Positions 42,295 to 42,699 of a stretch of 42,699 nucleotides of DNA are shown one piece after another. Made by a program: the position numbers and the translations under genes. Numbering within the stretch: the stretch's first letter is position 1; the number at the start of each line of letters is the position of its first letter. The DNA comes from JAIUNP01 sp020161975 (GTDB lineage: Bacteria; Pseudomonadota; Alphaproteobacteria; Rhizobiales; Beijerinckiaceae). The notes under the pieces were generated by a model. It was not told the DNA's origin, did no database searches, and saw nothing but the letters and a program-made list of their open reading frames with translations. The stretch covers positions 1 to 42,699 of the forward strand of contig DAIOGK010000028.1 of assembly GCA_036745275.1 (NCBI GenBank). Direction: 5' to 3'.

Positions 42295-42316
42295 ATATTT
42301 TATATTTCAAATAATT
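42295..42316 (-). promoter_or_regulatory. Shared palindromic operator, copy E
   Basis: ATATTTTATATTTCAAATAA-type site matching copies A-D. It lies about 35 bases upstream of the oxygenase reductase start at 42260, in front of the whole dioxygenase-to-SDR unit. Confidence 0.7.
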
Positions 42317-42460
42317 TTGGTGTATAGTGAAAATTCGCTCCTTTGGCGTGTTCGTCAGGAGCGGACTGTGAAATCAGTCGCGAACGACAGCAAGACGATC
42401 CCGCTGTGCCCGGACGGTGTCGAGGCCGGCGATGTGGTCGGCAATCCGGTCAGGCGCTGT
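42317..42460. other. Gap upstream of the dioxygenase unit, nothing recognised
   Basis: Several short overlapping readings exist, but none resembles a known protein. The stretch lies between operator E and the IS5-type remnants and may be the stump of a divergent gene lost by insertion. Confidence 0.35.
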
Positions 42461-42564
42461 GTGCCGCCACCTGGTTCGACAAGAGTGAGAAATTCTGCCT
42501 CGGCTTCGTCTCGATCGTCGCTATCAAGTTTTGGCTGAGCTTTATCAAGGGAACTAGGCCATAG
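42461..42564 (+). pseudogene. IS5-family transposase C-terminal remnant
   Basis: The plus-strand reading CAATWFDKSEKFCLGFVSIV followed by AIKFWLSFIKG matches the transposase tail seen at 2446 (VATRYDKSKESYLGFVAIAA, VKLWLPFVHEA) at many positions. It is a diverged relative of the IS427-type tail. Only about 33 codons remain. Confidence 0.6.
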
Positions 42565-42566
42565 AC

Positions 42567-42640
42567 TCATAATGCTTTGATCCAGATGCGCGCGGCCGCG
42601 AGTTTGATAGCCGCCAGAAAGTTGAGCGGGTTCTTGTCGT
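42567..42640 (-). pseudogene. Second IS5-type transposase tail, opposite strand
   Basis: Read on the minus strand, TRYDKNPLNFLAAIKLAAAR followed by IWIKAL and a stop is the typical C-terminus of another IS5-family transposase. It is different from the element at 2447. In-frame sequence further upstream contains a TAG (near 42668), so the copy is degenerate. It faces the tail at 42461-42564 with only two bases between their stops. Confidence 0.6.
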
Positions 42641-42699
42641 ATCTGGTTGAATCGCCCCGAGTTTTCTAGACGCCCTCGGATTGCGCTTTGTGCTGCCGT

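Noticed and set aside
1..42699. CRISPR arrays, tRNA or rRNA genes
   Set aside because: No regularly spaced repeats, cloverleaf-like segments or rRNA-like stretches were noticed on reading.

Overview
The window is GC-rich DNA whose gene content (TAXI-type TRAP transporter, Liv-type ABC transporter, CoA-dependent aromatic catabolism, IS5/IS3/IS21-type elements) fits an alphaproteobacterium, probably of the Hyphomicrobiales. This is inferred from gene style alone. No rRNA, tRNA or CRISPR array was seen. Both ends carry broken insertion sequences, so the window is an accessory, rearranged region.

Layout. (1) 1-630: remnants of IS3-type and IS21-type transposition genes. (2) 632-2251, minus: a 2-aminobenzoate-CoA ligase. 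(3) 2447-3301: an IS5-family (IS427-like) element with a damaged transposase. (4) 3304-12286: an inserted segment with a broken DUF5677 gene, an intact cassette of an RpiR-type regulator, class III aminotransferase, TAXI/TRAP transporter and Asp/Glu racemase-like protein, then fragments of arsC and of an unknown gene. It ends in a 238-bp second copy of the IS5 end. (5) 12727-18885: a divergent MarR regulator and an operon for the CoA-dependent 2-aminobenzoate (anthranilate) pathway: bifunctional 2-aminobenzoyl-CoA monooxygenase/reductase, SDR, enoyl-CoA hydratase, acyl-CoA dehydrogenase and RidA-like protein. (6) 19147-42260: four more transcription units with a two-gene indolepyruvate-ferredoxin-oxidoreductase-like enzyme, 3-hydroxyacyl-CoA dehydrogenase, opine-dehydrogenase-like protein, Old Yellow Enzyme, a Liv ABC importer, two acyl-CoA ligases, SDRs, a cyclase-family hydrolase, a DUF35-SDR fusion, a cysteine-less thiolase homologue, and a three-gene Rieske dioxygenase system. 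(7) 42317-42699: tails of two IS5-type transposases pointing at each other.

How it may work together. A palindromic AT-rich operator (half-site TTATTT/AAATAA, centre AAATTT-like) occurs five times, exactly once in front of each catabolic transcription unit in parts 2, 5 and 6, and not in front of the inserted cassette. This ties the 2-aminobenzoate genes and the large second cluster into one regulon, most simply under the MarR protein. The gene set suggests breakdown of an indolic acid, best guess indole-3-acetate (auxin). In the proposed route the acid is imported by the Liv system, hydroxylated by the Rieske dioxygenase to dioxindole-3-acetate and activated to the CoA ester. A thiolase-like/DUF35 retro-aldolase would then cut it to isatin and acetyl-CoA, and the cyclase-family enzyme would hydrolyse isatin to isatinate. 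The IorAB-like enzyme would convert isatinate oxidatively to 2-aminobenzoyl-CoA, which feeds the monooxygenase/reductase pathway. The individual families are known; the retro-aldol and IorAB steps are my inference.
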